Assembly (NCBI GenBank): GCA_030272585.1
Contig: BSYQ01000008.1
Location: 62,001 to 126,000, forward strand
DNA length: 64,000 bases
Reading direction: 5' to 3'
Source: Bryopsis sp. KO-2023
Taxonomy: Eukaryota > Chlorophyta > Ulvophyceae > Bryopsidales > Bryopsidaceae
Shown: in pieces, positions 10,501 through 23,857 of the stretch
Layout of the letters: each line of letters starts with the position of its first letter
How positions within the stretch are numbered: the first letter of the stretch is position 1
Translations under genes and position numbers: made by a program
Notes under the pieces: generated by a model
Database searches by the model: none
The model's input: the letters and a program-made list of their open reading frames with translations, nothing else
Told to the model about the DNA's origin: nothing

Positions 10501-10904
10501 TCACCTTGTTCCGGAGACTCGCCTCCTGTCGATTCAGCCAGATCACCCTCCCCATTGACGAAATCGCCACTCTTTCCCCCCTCCGATCCACCATTATTCT
10601 CACCTTTTGCTGCTTGATCGCGATCAGCCTGTCTGTTGCCCTCTGCAGGTGGAGGATTTCGAAAAATGTCGAACAAAGAGAAAGCGGTCGGTGAATTTTC
10701 ACCAGAGGGATTCGAATTCGCACCAGTAGATTGGACATCAGGTGTCGACTGAGATCCGCGCTCGCTGGATTCCTGGGACGCAGCAGGAGGGCTGAATATC
10801 TCCTGCTTGGTCGATAATTGACCCGTCTCCAATTGACATTCGATGGTGGCGGCAAGGAAGATCACCGCCGCCGCCAAGGCTACACATTGGCGCGCAAAAG
10901 CCAT
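7586..10904 (-). CDS. Secreted protein with ~600-residue acidic stalk and two C-terminal PAN/Apple-like domains
   Basis: Four exons: 10904-9002, 8673-8542, 8213-7941, 7713-7586, joined in phases 1, 1, 1; 811 aa. Residues 1-23 are a classic signal peptide (VALAAAVIFLAAT core). Residues ~24-630 are low-complexity, rich in Ser, Gly, Glu, Asn and Gln, with N-glycosylation sites (NAT, NVT) near its end. The last three exons encode two homologous Cys-rich modules. Each has CCxxC, then CRSWTR, then a GECW element, ending DSGI/DSGV-type. In PAN/Apple modules Cys pairs stabilise a carbohydrate- or protein-binding fold. I infer a cell-surface or matrix adhesion molecule. The first donor (GCCG|GTGCGA) is weak but gives the only in-frame join. 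Without it the first exon would encode a 639-aa acidic protein alone. Confidence 0.72.
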
Positions 10905-11374
10905 GCCTTGTTATGTTAGGACTTTCTTTGCATGCACAGCAACAACCGTTTTCTTTTTTCTTTTTGTTGGATGGGGTGGTTCGGACGCCTTATTTCAGGG
11001 GGGAATTGGAGGGAGAAGTGAAGAGACGTCGCGTCTGCATGCAGGAAAGTTGCGGGGCTTTCATGCGATGTGTGACTGTGCCATGCCTCTCCGTCCCAGA
11101 TAATCAATCAATCAATGAAGAAAGCAGCCAATCATGATCTTCAAGACTCCGTATATTTCTGGACTGTTTCTGAGTACAACAGCTGTTGATCAGCCATCCT
11201 GCCTATCACAAGACAGGACAAATATGGACAAATTGTCCCACGACTCATTTTCCAACACATTGGCAGACAAAAATTTGCAGTTCACTGGAAATCCAACACG
11301 ACTGGATAGTTGCTAAACCTCTAATTAGAGCTTGGATGCCCCAATCTGCTATCCCCCCCCCTGGAACATCAATG
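10905..11374. other. Promoter-side spacer of the secreted-protein gene
   Basis: Short spacer between the start of the secreted acidic protein gene and the stop of the TPR gene, both on the minus strand. It must contain the promoter of the former and the 3' end of the latter. No motif stands out. Confidence 0.4.
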
Positions 11375-14300
11375 CTATGATTCATCAGTAACATGGACAC
11401 CTAACTTGTGATACAGCCCGATTGCATGCCTCCGAATCGCATGAGTTTCCTTGATCTTGTTTTGCCCCATGTAGGCCTCAGACAAACTCATCATGGTGGC
11501 TGGAAGTATCAAATGCTCATTGTACCCCAGCCGTTCGTAGATCCCGATTGCCTCCTTCAGGATATCCTCCGCCTCATGAAACAAACCCAGTCCAAGCAAA
11601 CTGATCCCCAAGTAATGAGTCATTCTGGCCACTTCGACATCCAGCCTGCCTTTCAGTTTCCTCCTCATTGCCAAGCCCTCCCGTATCTCCAAATCAGCCT
11701 CTCGATAATTCAGATTTCCAATGTGGCAATACCCCACCGTTGCAATGGACACCGCTACTTCGGGGCTCTCCTCGCCGTCCAGTTTTTTCCTCATTTCCAA
11801 CTCTTCCAGAGCATATTTTTCGGCATCTTGGAAATGATTGGAGTTGAGAACGCATTGGACAAGATGGCGGAGGGCATCGGCCGTTTCAACGTGAATTTCG
11901 GGATTTTTTGCTCGAGAAATTATGAGTGCAGCCTTAGTCATGCTCTCGGCCTTCTCAGGCTGTTTGTCGTCCAAAAGCCGGTCCCCCACATCGATCAGAG
12001 TCTTGCAAATGTTGGGATTGCATTTGATGAGCATTTTCAAACCATCCTCTGCAAGCACCATGACTTAAAATGAGATCTTAAACAGCAACAAAGGGGTTTC
12101 CACCCTTTGGGTTTGACGGTTTAGAATGGCATGCCTTTTCTCCACAAATAAGACATTGATCTTGAAGAATAAAGCCAACATGAAGTCTTCTATTGATCGT
12201 CACCACCAATACATGCATTTCAACATCCAATTTCTAAAAACTCAATATGACTCACTCAGCAGTTCATCTCCTTCATCTGTCCGGTCTTGGGCTTTGGCAT
12301 TATTTCCCAAAGCAATCATCGCTGTGGCCACCATCTCATGCTCTTTGCCCCACATTTTTCTTCGAGTTTCCAAAAGTTCTCGATACAACGGCTCTGAGGA
12401 AGAGTATTTTTTGTAATCATCCATTTCGTGAGCTAAATTCAGCAATAGTTTTATCACCACCTGCAGCCCCCCCCCCCAAAAAAAAAAAATGAAAAAGAGA
12501 AAAAAGGACGCACCAAATCAATATATTTTTGTTTTAACAATAAATATAATAATTCTCCAGCTTGTGTTCTTTGCAGAAGAGTTTGCATTTTTTCTGGAGG
12601 GATTTCTAAAAACATAATCAGGCAGATGAATTTCCAATTGGATTTTCAAATTGGTGAGCCCATTTTCCCCTTAACTCACCGGATGTTCATGGCCCATTTG
12701 CTTTCGCTTTTCATCCAAGTCCTCCGTCAAGGTCGCCATTCTTTTTGCTTTGTAGGGTGCCCCCAGTGGAGGCTGATAGAACGTCCCCAGCGCTCTCGTC
12801 AAAGCTTCCATTTTCCTTTCCTGAGTTTTCAACCTCAGATTTTCCTCCACCCCCTTTGTGGGCGTCTCTCTCTCTTCCTGATACTCCTTATTTTCTTTGA
12901 CGCTCTCCAGCTTCTCTAGAACATCGTCGTCGAATTCGGCCATCCCTGGAGGGCTGTTCTCCTGGAGCATCTCCTCATTGGCCAAGTCATCATCCTCTAT
13001 GTCAGCCAGCATTCGGTCCAATTCATGGGCCTCCCCCCCATCCTCTTCATCGTCAAATTCCTCGAAATTTCGCTCATCGTCTTGATGGGATTTCGAAGGC
13101 CCGCTCTCAGAATCGCCATGAGGATCACCTTGATCCCTAGTTGATCCATGCACAAAAAAAAAACAAAAAAGAAACATGATTCATTGTAGATGGATATTAC
13201 TAAGCGACTCTCCAACATTCAAATGTGATATCCAACATCCAAGAGCTGAATCGAAAGCAGATCTATTATTCTATTTTTTTATTTTTTTTTAATTATTTGG
13301 ATTTCCTCTTTAAAACGGTTCTGTTTCATATGCAAGTTTTTTCCCTGCACCTGAGGAATTCCCCCCCCCCCCTCTCGGGTCAGGAGCACCCCAACCCTAA
13401 AAGAGATAAAAATAATAAAAACTTTGAAGATGAAAAAATCCAACCTGATATGCTGATGCTCTCCATCAGGATCAATGCCCTCATTTTCTTCTCCATCCAA
13501 ATCCGATTCATCGCCATCCTCTGGATCTCTATCTTCATCAACCAGATTCTCACTGTATGTTGTTTCGATATCACGACCCCCCGATCCATTGAAATCCTCC
13601 CCCCAGCCTTTCTCATGCGATCCATCCTCTTCCCCCCGGACATTGAATCCCTCATTTTCATCCCAATGCTTTTCACTGGTACGGTTGGGCCATCGACCCC
13701 TCCCCCTTCCATCGAAATCCCTATCCTCGTCAAATTCGCCGTCGGAAGAATTCTCGTCCAATTCGGAGTCACTATAACGAGCTTCATTTCGCCGAGCATT
13801 GTGCAGACGCCTCTCCTCGATGTTTTCTTCCCAATTCATTCTGCCTTTGTTTTTTTTCCGGCTTCCAGTGCTCCTTTTTTCACTGTAATCCCGATCCTCC
13901 AGGAATTCCTCTTCTTCCCATTCGGGATGATTTTTCTGGTGCCGAGCACCACCTTTAGTATTGTGATCCCTATCTTCGAAAAACTCTTCTTCATCCCAGT
14001 CCATTTCGGATCGATTTTTCATTCTTTGAGGGTTGGCTTGATACTCTCTGTCCTGGAAGAATTCCCCTTCATCCCAATCTGTGTCGGGACGATGTTTCTG
14101 ATTACGGGGATGCCCAGCTTTGCTTCTGTAATTCCTATCTTCATAGAATCTCTCTTCAGCCCAGTCTTCCGAATCAATGTCGACATGGTTTTTGCTGCGG
14201 CCCCGTCTCATGCCATTGTCCAGTCGATTTTCGTTGAAGTCAATATCATCTCCGTCTTGAAAGCCAGTTGCAAAGCGATATCTTTTTCGGCCTTGGCGAT

Positions 14301-14941
14301 TTTTCCTGCTGTGGTTATCCTGGCGGTCATCGTTTTCATCATTGTACTCTTGTTGAACGTACCAAGAAAAATTCCCCTCAAAACTGGCAGCCTCCTCTTT
14401 TCCTTTCATTATTAGAAACAAGGAAATCACTGACAGTTACATTTAGAGCACAGTGATCCATTGATGCCGATAATAATTTTCATCATGTGTGTGGAGATAT
14501 GACTTACGGCGGTTATCTTCGGATCGCCATCCAGAATAAGCCTGAGCTAGATTGCATGCTTCTATGACAGACCCAATCCATGGCCTCCCAAATCTGCCAA
14601 TAGAAAAAAAAATCCTGACTTTTACCAGTTTTGAGGGCTCAATACTCACTGTTTCGTCACAAGTTAATTTTTGGTTGCGAGAATGGAAGCTTCCTTAAGA
14701 ATTTGACGGTAACTTCTCAAAGACAAAGGTCCCTCAAGACAAATGTTGAAAATTATTCAGTTCTGGAAGATTTTGGAACAATCCATCATCACCAAAATCA
14801 AGTTCGATGTCACACCTTGCACATGCTTGACCTACTGCCCGGTGCATGAACTCCTGATTTCTTCAGGGGCAAATCAAACACTCACAATTTGAATCGAGTT
14901 CTGGAAAAACACCAAGCTAAATCCATTGAGCAAAAATGCAT
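11375..14941 (-). CDS. TPR (kinesin-light-chain type) protein with N-terminal acidic tandem repeats
   Basis: Seven exons join in frame: 14941-14886, 14593-14508, 14402-13445, 13136-12676, 12605-12514, 12460-12256, 12048-11375; 843 aa. Exon 3 encodes a highly charged region with about five imperfect repeats of 26-30 residues around the core DWDEEEFFEDRDY. Exon 4 adds an acidic segment (DDEEDGGEAHELD), then FYQPPLGAPY. Exons 5-7 encode 42-residue TPR-type helical pairs (EPLYRELLETRRKMWGKEH, ALEELEMRKKLDGEESPEVA, REGLAMRRKLKGRLDVEVA) of the kinesin-light-chain kind, a protein-binding scaffold. The first exon starts MHFCSMDLAW; a second ATG lies five codons on. Exon 4 must use donor GTGA|GTTAAG, 4 bp past a stronger CCG|GTGAGT, to keep frame. 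Partner unknown. Confidence 0.72.
12467..12489. repeat. Composite homopolymer tract C11 then A12
   Basis: Reverse complement of the T-to-G composite, lying in an intron of the TPR gene just upstream of the exon at 12460. On the transcribed strand it reads T run then G run and partly forms the acceptor's polypyrimidine tract. Confidence 0.75.
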
Positions 14942-15544
14942 GTCATCAGCAGAAGACTGAAGTTTGGGCAGAGACAACAAGAATCCCAGTGGCGGCCATA
15001 TGTGCGATGTTTTAGTTTCAGTTTTTATTTTTCCCGCACCTATGAGACTCGATTCACCGTGCGGCGTTCCGCACCGGTGCCAACAGAGGTAGGCAGAAGT
15101 TGGAAATTGGTCGACTCCGAATCGATGTAACGCTATTTTCTTTTTTGAGGATGAAATCATCATCGTTTTGACGATTCGTTAACATGCAAACATGCATGGC
15201 TGCTCTGGTTCGGGAAATAGAGAAGGGATTAATGTCGTTCACGTAGGGAAAAACGACTGCATCTTTTTCATGGGCAGTTGGAGAGAGTCGGTACACCCGC
15301 TGGGAACTTCAGCAAGCAACCCCTTGCCCAGAAAACAAAAGGACCAAGACAAACGCAATTAAATCCAAATCCCACCACCTCCAAGAACCGAAACTCCAAG
15401 AAAAATACTCAACCCTCTTTTCCCCCCCCAACTATGAGCCAAAAACGAAGACGGCCAGTCCTTCAATTCACAAAATCCAAACCCCATTGGTTTTGATCAA
15501 ACCGATCAAACCGGTGATCAAACCGAACACCGCTACCAGCGACT
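14942..15544. other. Spacer between the TPR gene and TSR2
   Basis: About 600 bp that must hold the TPR gene promoter and the TSR2 3' end. A minus-strand frame continues upstream of the TPR start codon to 15163 without a domain, so a longer first exon is possible. A short repeat of GATCAAACCG lies near 15496-15520. Nothing else seen. Confidence 0.4.
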
Positions 15545-17246
15545 CTATCTTTTCCTTTGCACTAATGTGAAGCCATCATCGTCGACGACGGGGCCTGGTT
15601 GAGATTTTAAATTCGAAGGCTCCTCAGATTTTGATTCTTCCATTTCCATGTCACTCCCGCTTTCTTCTTCGCTGGATGAGGATTCACAGCCCTCCACTGC
15701 GACCTGTGTTTTATAACAAGAAAAAAAAGTAGTGAAACGGCTGTGCATCTTTCCACTCAATAAAATACACTCATAAACTAAAGAATTAAGATTAGTGTTA
15801 CGAATAAACACTGAACGTTTTCTCGACCGTCCAACCCTTACAAAGACGGTTTAAAGGGGAGTTGAAACCACAGGGAAACTAATGGTTCAAAAGCAAAAAA
15901 AAACAAAAAAACAAAAAAAAAACCCTGTGATCCACATCCAGTCCGGGTTGTTTTTTTGTTTGGTTTCTTTTCAAATTTGATGATTTTTCAGCATAACTTT
16001 TTTGCAGAGTCACATTTCCACAACAAAAGAATATACTTGTTTGCTCATGCTTGCTCCAGATTGACCCATTTTCCGCAGCTGTGTTAACATTGACTGGTTG
16101 CCGAACGACAGCTGCTCAAACAGCTGTACCAAGTCTTTGGCAACCTGATGGCAATGAATCAACTCAAAAAGCAAATCACAAAAAAAATCACGTCCGTATT
16201 TCTGCAGAAATGCATTTTCAAACGACGAACTTGAAAAATGCACAGGGATCAGTTGAGTATGGCTCTGACTGAGGCTTTGATGTTCTTTCTCAACATATTT
16301 TTTTCAGTCTTGGTAATCTGTTTTCTTTCTAATTTTGATGGCGATGCTATTTTGAGTTCCGTTTTTAGCTAAGAATATTATGTAATGCACAATAACCTCA
16401 TCCTGTCACTCTCCGCTTTCTGTAAATTCTGCTTAACACTCCTCAATCAAAGCAAGTGGGTAAGAGGAGGGGGGGGGCTTTTGCTCCTCGTTCATTTTGA
16501 AACAAACGATTTCAAAAAGGCATCGCCTCTCAAATTAAGCAATTTTTTGCTGCCTTTTCTCAACAATATTATTTTTTTATTCTTCGAACCTGGATGGAAC
16601 TGCCATCCTCCACCACCACATGGAAATCTTCATCCAATGCTGCAGTCAACTGCTCTTCTAGTTTCAATGGGCAAGGGGCTGTGTGTCGAAAAAAAACCAA
16701 AATGAAAAGTGAAAACGATTGAAAATAGCCCCATCACACGTTCGTGCAATGGAAGGGTCTTGATGAAATACATTGATAAAAGACAACAATGTCGGCAATT
16801 CAAAACCACCCCAATCCAGACTTCTACATTCAATCCAGGAAATGCTCAAATAGAGAAAGTAAAATATTCATGATGGCAATGCTGAAACTTAATGCAGGTG
16901 ATAACATATTGCATTATTTCAGCTCAAATCCTGATGGTCAAAAACTGATGAGAAATTCTGAAATCTTGGTTCTTATGTCATCTCTTCGATTCAAACTGAG
17001 TTATATTTTCCAGCTTTTTTTCCACATGACATCAGCTGTTATGCATCTTAACGACTCACATTTAGTGATTTCGAACCAATACAGCACATCCTCCACAATT
17101 TGCTCCGCTTTCTCCTTGCTGTTCCTTCCTCCCCATTGGTTCTCCACCGCCAAACTCAAGGCCGTCCAGCGAGACATGGCGATCCCCACGCCTTCCTCGA
17201 AGAGTTGCAGCGTCTCGCCGCTCATAGAATTCCCGTTGGACGCCAT
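15545..17246 (-). CDS. TSR2: Pre-rRNA-processing protein TSR2 (eS26 escortin)
   Basis: Four exons, 17246-17060, 16678-16590, 16201-16037 and 15703-15545, phases 1, 0, 0; 199 aa, the usual size (human ~190). The N-terminal half carries the family signature WTALSLAVENQWGG followed by KAEQIVEDVLYWF. The second exon gives LDEDFHVVVEDGS. The C-terminus is a Ser/Glu-rich acidic stretch ending DDDGFTLVQRKR, the typical TSR2 tail. TSR2 chaperones ribosomal protein eS26 from importin to pre-40S particles and is needed for 20S pre-rRNA processing. The acidic tail is the eS26-binding part. The gene is head to head with the Rab escort gene. An acceptor earlier in exon 3 would add up to ten residues. Confidence 0.9.
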
Positions 17247-17496
17247 AGAATGGGAAAAACTGCAACAACTTCGAAAAGACCTCTTACCCAGTTTTTCGAT
17301 GGGAAGCCCCTTTAACTGTTCGCTGAAGTCAAAAAGGAACGCAGAACCCAGCTCCTTCCCAAAAGTGTGAGAAGGTAAGGACGTTACGTAACTCGAGAGA
17401 TGAGATGGCAGACATAGGAGCATTTTGAACAAAAATCTTGACGGTTTGTTCGCAAACAGCGTTCACCTCCTTTTTGCTTTTTTGGAAACGGGGGAA
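17247..17496. promoter_or_regulatory. Compact bidirectional promoter between TSR2 and Rab escort protein
   Basis: Only 250 bp separate the TSR2 ATG (minus strand, 17246) from the Rab escort ATG (plus strand, 17497). Both 5' leaders and both core promoters must lie here. No TATA box is evident. Both products are housekeeping proteins, in keeping with shared constitutive expression. Confidence 0.6.
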
Positions 17497-20401
17497 ATGA
17501 TCGTCGAGCCTTCGGAATTCGACCTCATCGTCGTAGGCACTGGACTCCAGGAATCTCTGATTGCAGGGTGAGGTCGTCAGCACGTTCTCTATCTTCGCAA
17601 AGTTTCTGGTAGTTCATCCATCATCTTTGAACGTGACGCCTCTTCCGCGACGATGGTTGGAAAGAGGTGCTTCCTTTCCGCATTGATGAACTGATTGAGG
17701 AACAGTGCCGCAGCCAAGGCGGGGAAAACTGTGCTGCATCTGGACGCTTCTGGGCTTTACGGGGATCTCTGGGCTGGGCTCACTCTTGAAGAGTACGCGA
17801 ACTGGGCGGAGGCACACAAGAGATCCTGGAAATCCCGAGCTGTAGGGCCCCAAGGCGAATCAGGAGATGCTCGAAACCCAGCAGAATGCGACGACAGACA
17901 GTACGCGGCTTTGGTCGTCGAGAATTGCAATGACGTATATAAAAACGTCACCACAGAATCGAGCGAAGGGTTCGACATCGCTCGAGAGAGAGGATATGTT
18001 GTAGACCTGGTGCCTAAGGTGGGATAGTATCGCTGAATAGTAAGGAAAACGTCAAAATCGTCGATGTGAGGCCCTGTTTTCACTTCAGTTGTGTTTTTCA
18101 GCTTGATTGTTGGTTGATTGGTCTTTAATGATTCAAAAAAAACAATAATGAATTTCAATGATTGATTGATTGTTTTTTTTTCTACAGGTGACTTACTGCT
18201 CCGGAGCACTTGTGTCTGCACTGGTTGAAGCCAAGGCTCACCAATATACCGATTACAGACTTCTCGATGAAAGGTGAATGGATTGAATGTCCCCTTCAAG
18301 CAAATAATGTATGCGTAGTAAATATGAATAGCAATATTTCACCGATGGATGAACGATTGTTCATAAAGAATATGTTCTTTTTTTGGGGGAAAACGGGGGA
18401 GGATCATGCGATCGATGATAGGGTGTTTCAAACTTTAGTTCCAAGGGTTTTTTCTCTTAAAAGAAGTATTCGTTGTTGTTGTTTTTTCTGTGTGTGTTTA
18501 TTTTTATTGTTGGTGTCAGTTATGTGTGGAGCGATGGGATGCTTGTGAAAGTGCCTGCGTCCAGATCGGATGTTTTCAAAGATCGAACCCTGGATGCCAG
18601 CGAAAAAAGAATTTTGACCCTGTTTCTCAAGAAAGTGGTGGGCGAACTCGAGAAACAAATGCTCGGTGCAAAAGTAAGTCCACGAAAAAGCCGATCTTCG
18701 TTGTCCCAAAACCATTGTTTTTTTGAATACCTGCATCTGGTTGAATTTTTCCAGAATCTGATTGAATGTGAATGAACAGGAGCTTGTTTCATTACAAAGA
18801 GAATACCCCAACGAAATTTTTCTTTCTAATTTTGGGTGCAAACAGGAAGGCGTTTCGTTCGAGGGTGGCAATTTCCGAGAGTGGCTGAAAGCTGAGGGGC
18901 TGTCTGAAAAATTGGCAGACATGATTTATTACTCAATTGCGCTGAAGGAGGTGGGTCAGAGTAACCTCACCGTTCAGGAAGGGTTCGAGGGCCTCTCTCT
19001 GTATTTGAGATCCATAGGCCGATACAAGCCAGATTCCAGCCCCTTCATGTTGCCTCAGTATGGATGCTCAGACGTACCCCAGGTATACGTAATTTCATTT
19101 TTTCGCTTTTCTTTTGAATTACGTGTGTTGATTCGACCCCCTTTTTGCTAGTTTTTGTAGAGGAAAAGAGGGGAGGGGTCTGTTTAATTTTCGACATGTT
19201 TGTTGCTTTCAAGAAAACGCTCCATTTGATAGTATGCATCATTGTCCACCGATATGGGGTTGTGGACGCCTGAAGTAGTCAAACCATGTGTGTCTGACAT
19301 AGCATCGATGTCATGTTCTTTCAACACAGGCGTTTTGTCGAACCTGTGCTGTGAATGGAGGCATATATGTCCTTCGATGTGGAATCAATTCTGTGTTACT
19401 GGAGGATGGTCCTTCCGGCAATAGATGTGCTGGGGTCACTACGCACTATGGACAGCAAATCCTCTGCAAAAAATTGGTGCTTCCTGGCCACTTGACGGGG
19501 ATTTATTCTGGGCCTGGTGAGGATGCTGATGGGGATTGGATTTCCAGAGGGCTTTGTGTGACCGACATATCCTTGCAGGAAGGAAAGAGTCAAATTCTGG
19601 TGGTAATACCACCGGGATGCCTAGGGGGTAACAGTGAGTGTGTCAAAATCTTGCAACTGGGGCCTCCGACGTGCCCTGAAGGAAGGTGAGAATCGATGCC
19701 CCAAACTGGCTGTCGATTTTGTTAGGCTGTCTGGTAAAGTCTGACCACAAGTTGTGATTTTAGATGCCCACGTGGCGGTGTGTGGTCAATTCTGGGTGGG
19801 CTAGCCTCATTCTTCTTCTTATTATTATTATTTACTAGGCTAAACATATATTCCAACCAAAGTTCAGTCAGCGCTTAACCAGAGGAAGGAAAAAATTGAA
19901 TCGCTGTTTGCTTGTTTGTTTGTTTCCTGGCTGTGCAATCTGAACTTGATGAATATCTCTCTGTTTCATTTGGTGGGGATTTGTAGGTTCCTCATACACT
20001 TGAGCGCCCTATCCGATGGAAAATCCAGTGCCAAAGATGACCTGTGGCCGGTCGTTCAAACCTTACTGAACACCCAAACATCAAGTCACACACAAAATCC
20101 CACCACCTCATTGGAAGACACTCGTCCTAAGCTCTTGTGGTCCAGCTTCCACAGCCAAGCCACAAATTTGGATTGCCAAGAAGGGTCCTCTGCTCCTGAA
20201 AATGTGGTTTGTTGTGGTTTACCTGGTGGGATGATAGGCTATGGGGCTGATGTTGAGCTGGCCAGGGGGTTGTTTGGGAAACTCTTTCCAGACTTGGAGT
20301 TTTTGAGTTGCGCTGAATTGAACGATCGAATCTTGGTGGACTCGGACGAAGATATGCTGGATGATTTGGAGGCTGAGCTTTCGAATCTGGGGGTGGCTTA
20401 G
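17497..20401 (+). CDS. Rab escort protein (REP/CHM family, component A of Rab geranylgeranyltransferase)
   Basis: Seven exons: 17497-17567, 17700-18018, 18188-18273, 18520-18673, 18780-19082, 19330-19685, 19987-20401. All phases agree; 567 aa. The N-terminus DLIVVGTGLQESLIAG, then KTVLHLDASGLYGDLWAGL, is the GDI/REP nucleotide-fold signature (GTGLxES replaces a true GxGxxG). LVPKVTYCSGALVSALVE and AFCRTCAVNGGIYVLRCG are the other conserved GDI-superfamily blocks. REP presents newly made Rab GTPases to the geranylgeranyl transferase and delivers them to membranes. The length and the extra segment in the middle favour REP over the ~445-aa GDI. The acidic C-terminus (DSDEDMLDDLEAEL) is also REP-like. 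It shares a promoter with TSR2. Confidence 0.9.
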
Positions 20402-20974
20402 TGGGGTTGAAAGAATCAGACTCGTGTGCTTTTGATGGGTGTATGAGGGAGAGGGGCAGCCATCCAACCTCAGACCAGCTGGGGAAACCTTTCGATATTG
20501 TTGTGTATTTCTTGCATTTGATGAATTGGGATTTGGTCCATTGGAGTACTGTGATGTACAAATCCTTCTGGACTTTCGCAGCAAGGTTATAAGGAAGCCT
20601 CTTGTATGATATGCAAATGAACCCTGGACCATCATTTTTTCCTTAAGCATTTCGGAATCTTTATCCCCATAATGCACTGAACGCTTGCCAGTTTCAGGCT
20701 GGCCATTTTCTCAGCAAACACCACCACAGTGGGAAATCTGATCCAGTCACGTGATATGACCGTGAGAAAAAAGAGAACAACACAAACAAAATTTTAACAG
20801 GAGCTCCCCTTTCATTGGGTGGAAGAAAACGGAGGTTCGACGTTGACAGAATCTGTACCGTCCAGTCAGCTTTGGATTGATTCTGTGATCTCGTTCGCAC
20901 TTGATGGCGGGGGATTGGCCTATGAATCGCGCACTTTGCCCTTCACACCCTCGAACATCAGAGCCGAAACCAAC
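20402..20974. other. Promoter region of the porphobilinogen deaminase gene
   Basis: Spacer between the Rab escort stop codon and the deaminase ATG. It contains a TCACGTGA palindrome at 20747-20754. An in-frame open stretch precedes the deaminase ATG from 20819, but its codons do not look coding. Confidence 0.45.
20747..20754. promoter_or_regulatory. G-box-like palindrome TCACGTGA upstream of porphobilinogen deaminase
   Basis: CACGTG core in an 8-bp palindrome, about 220 bp upstream of the deaminase ATG. G-boxes control many light-responsive tetrapyrrole genes in land plants through bZIP/bHLH factors. Functional relevance here is inference. Confidence 0.35.

Positions 20975-23857
<2,883 letters not shown>

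Noticed and set aside
9043..10558. Several long plus-strand frames opposite the acidic stalk exon
   Set aside because: Composition shadow of a GAA/TCC-rich coding exon; Ser/Pro/Cys-rich products without structure or start context.
13225..14415. 396-codon plus-strand open frame opposite the acidic repeat exon of the TPR gene
   Set aside because: It is the mirror of the GAN/GAT-rich exon 3, gives a low-complexity Ile/Phe/Pro-rich product, and has no domain. The minus frame is supported by splicing in phase on both sides.
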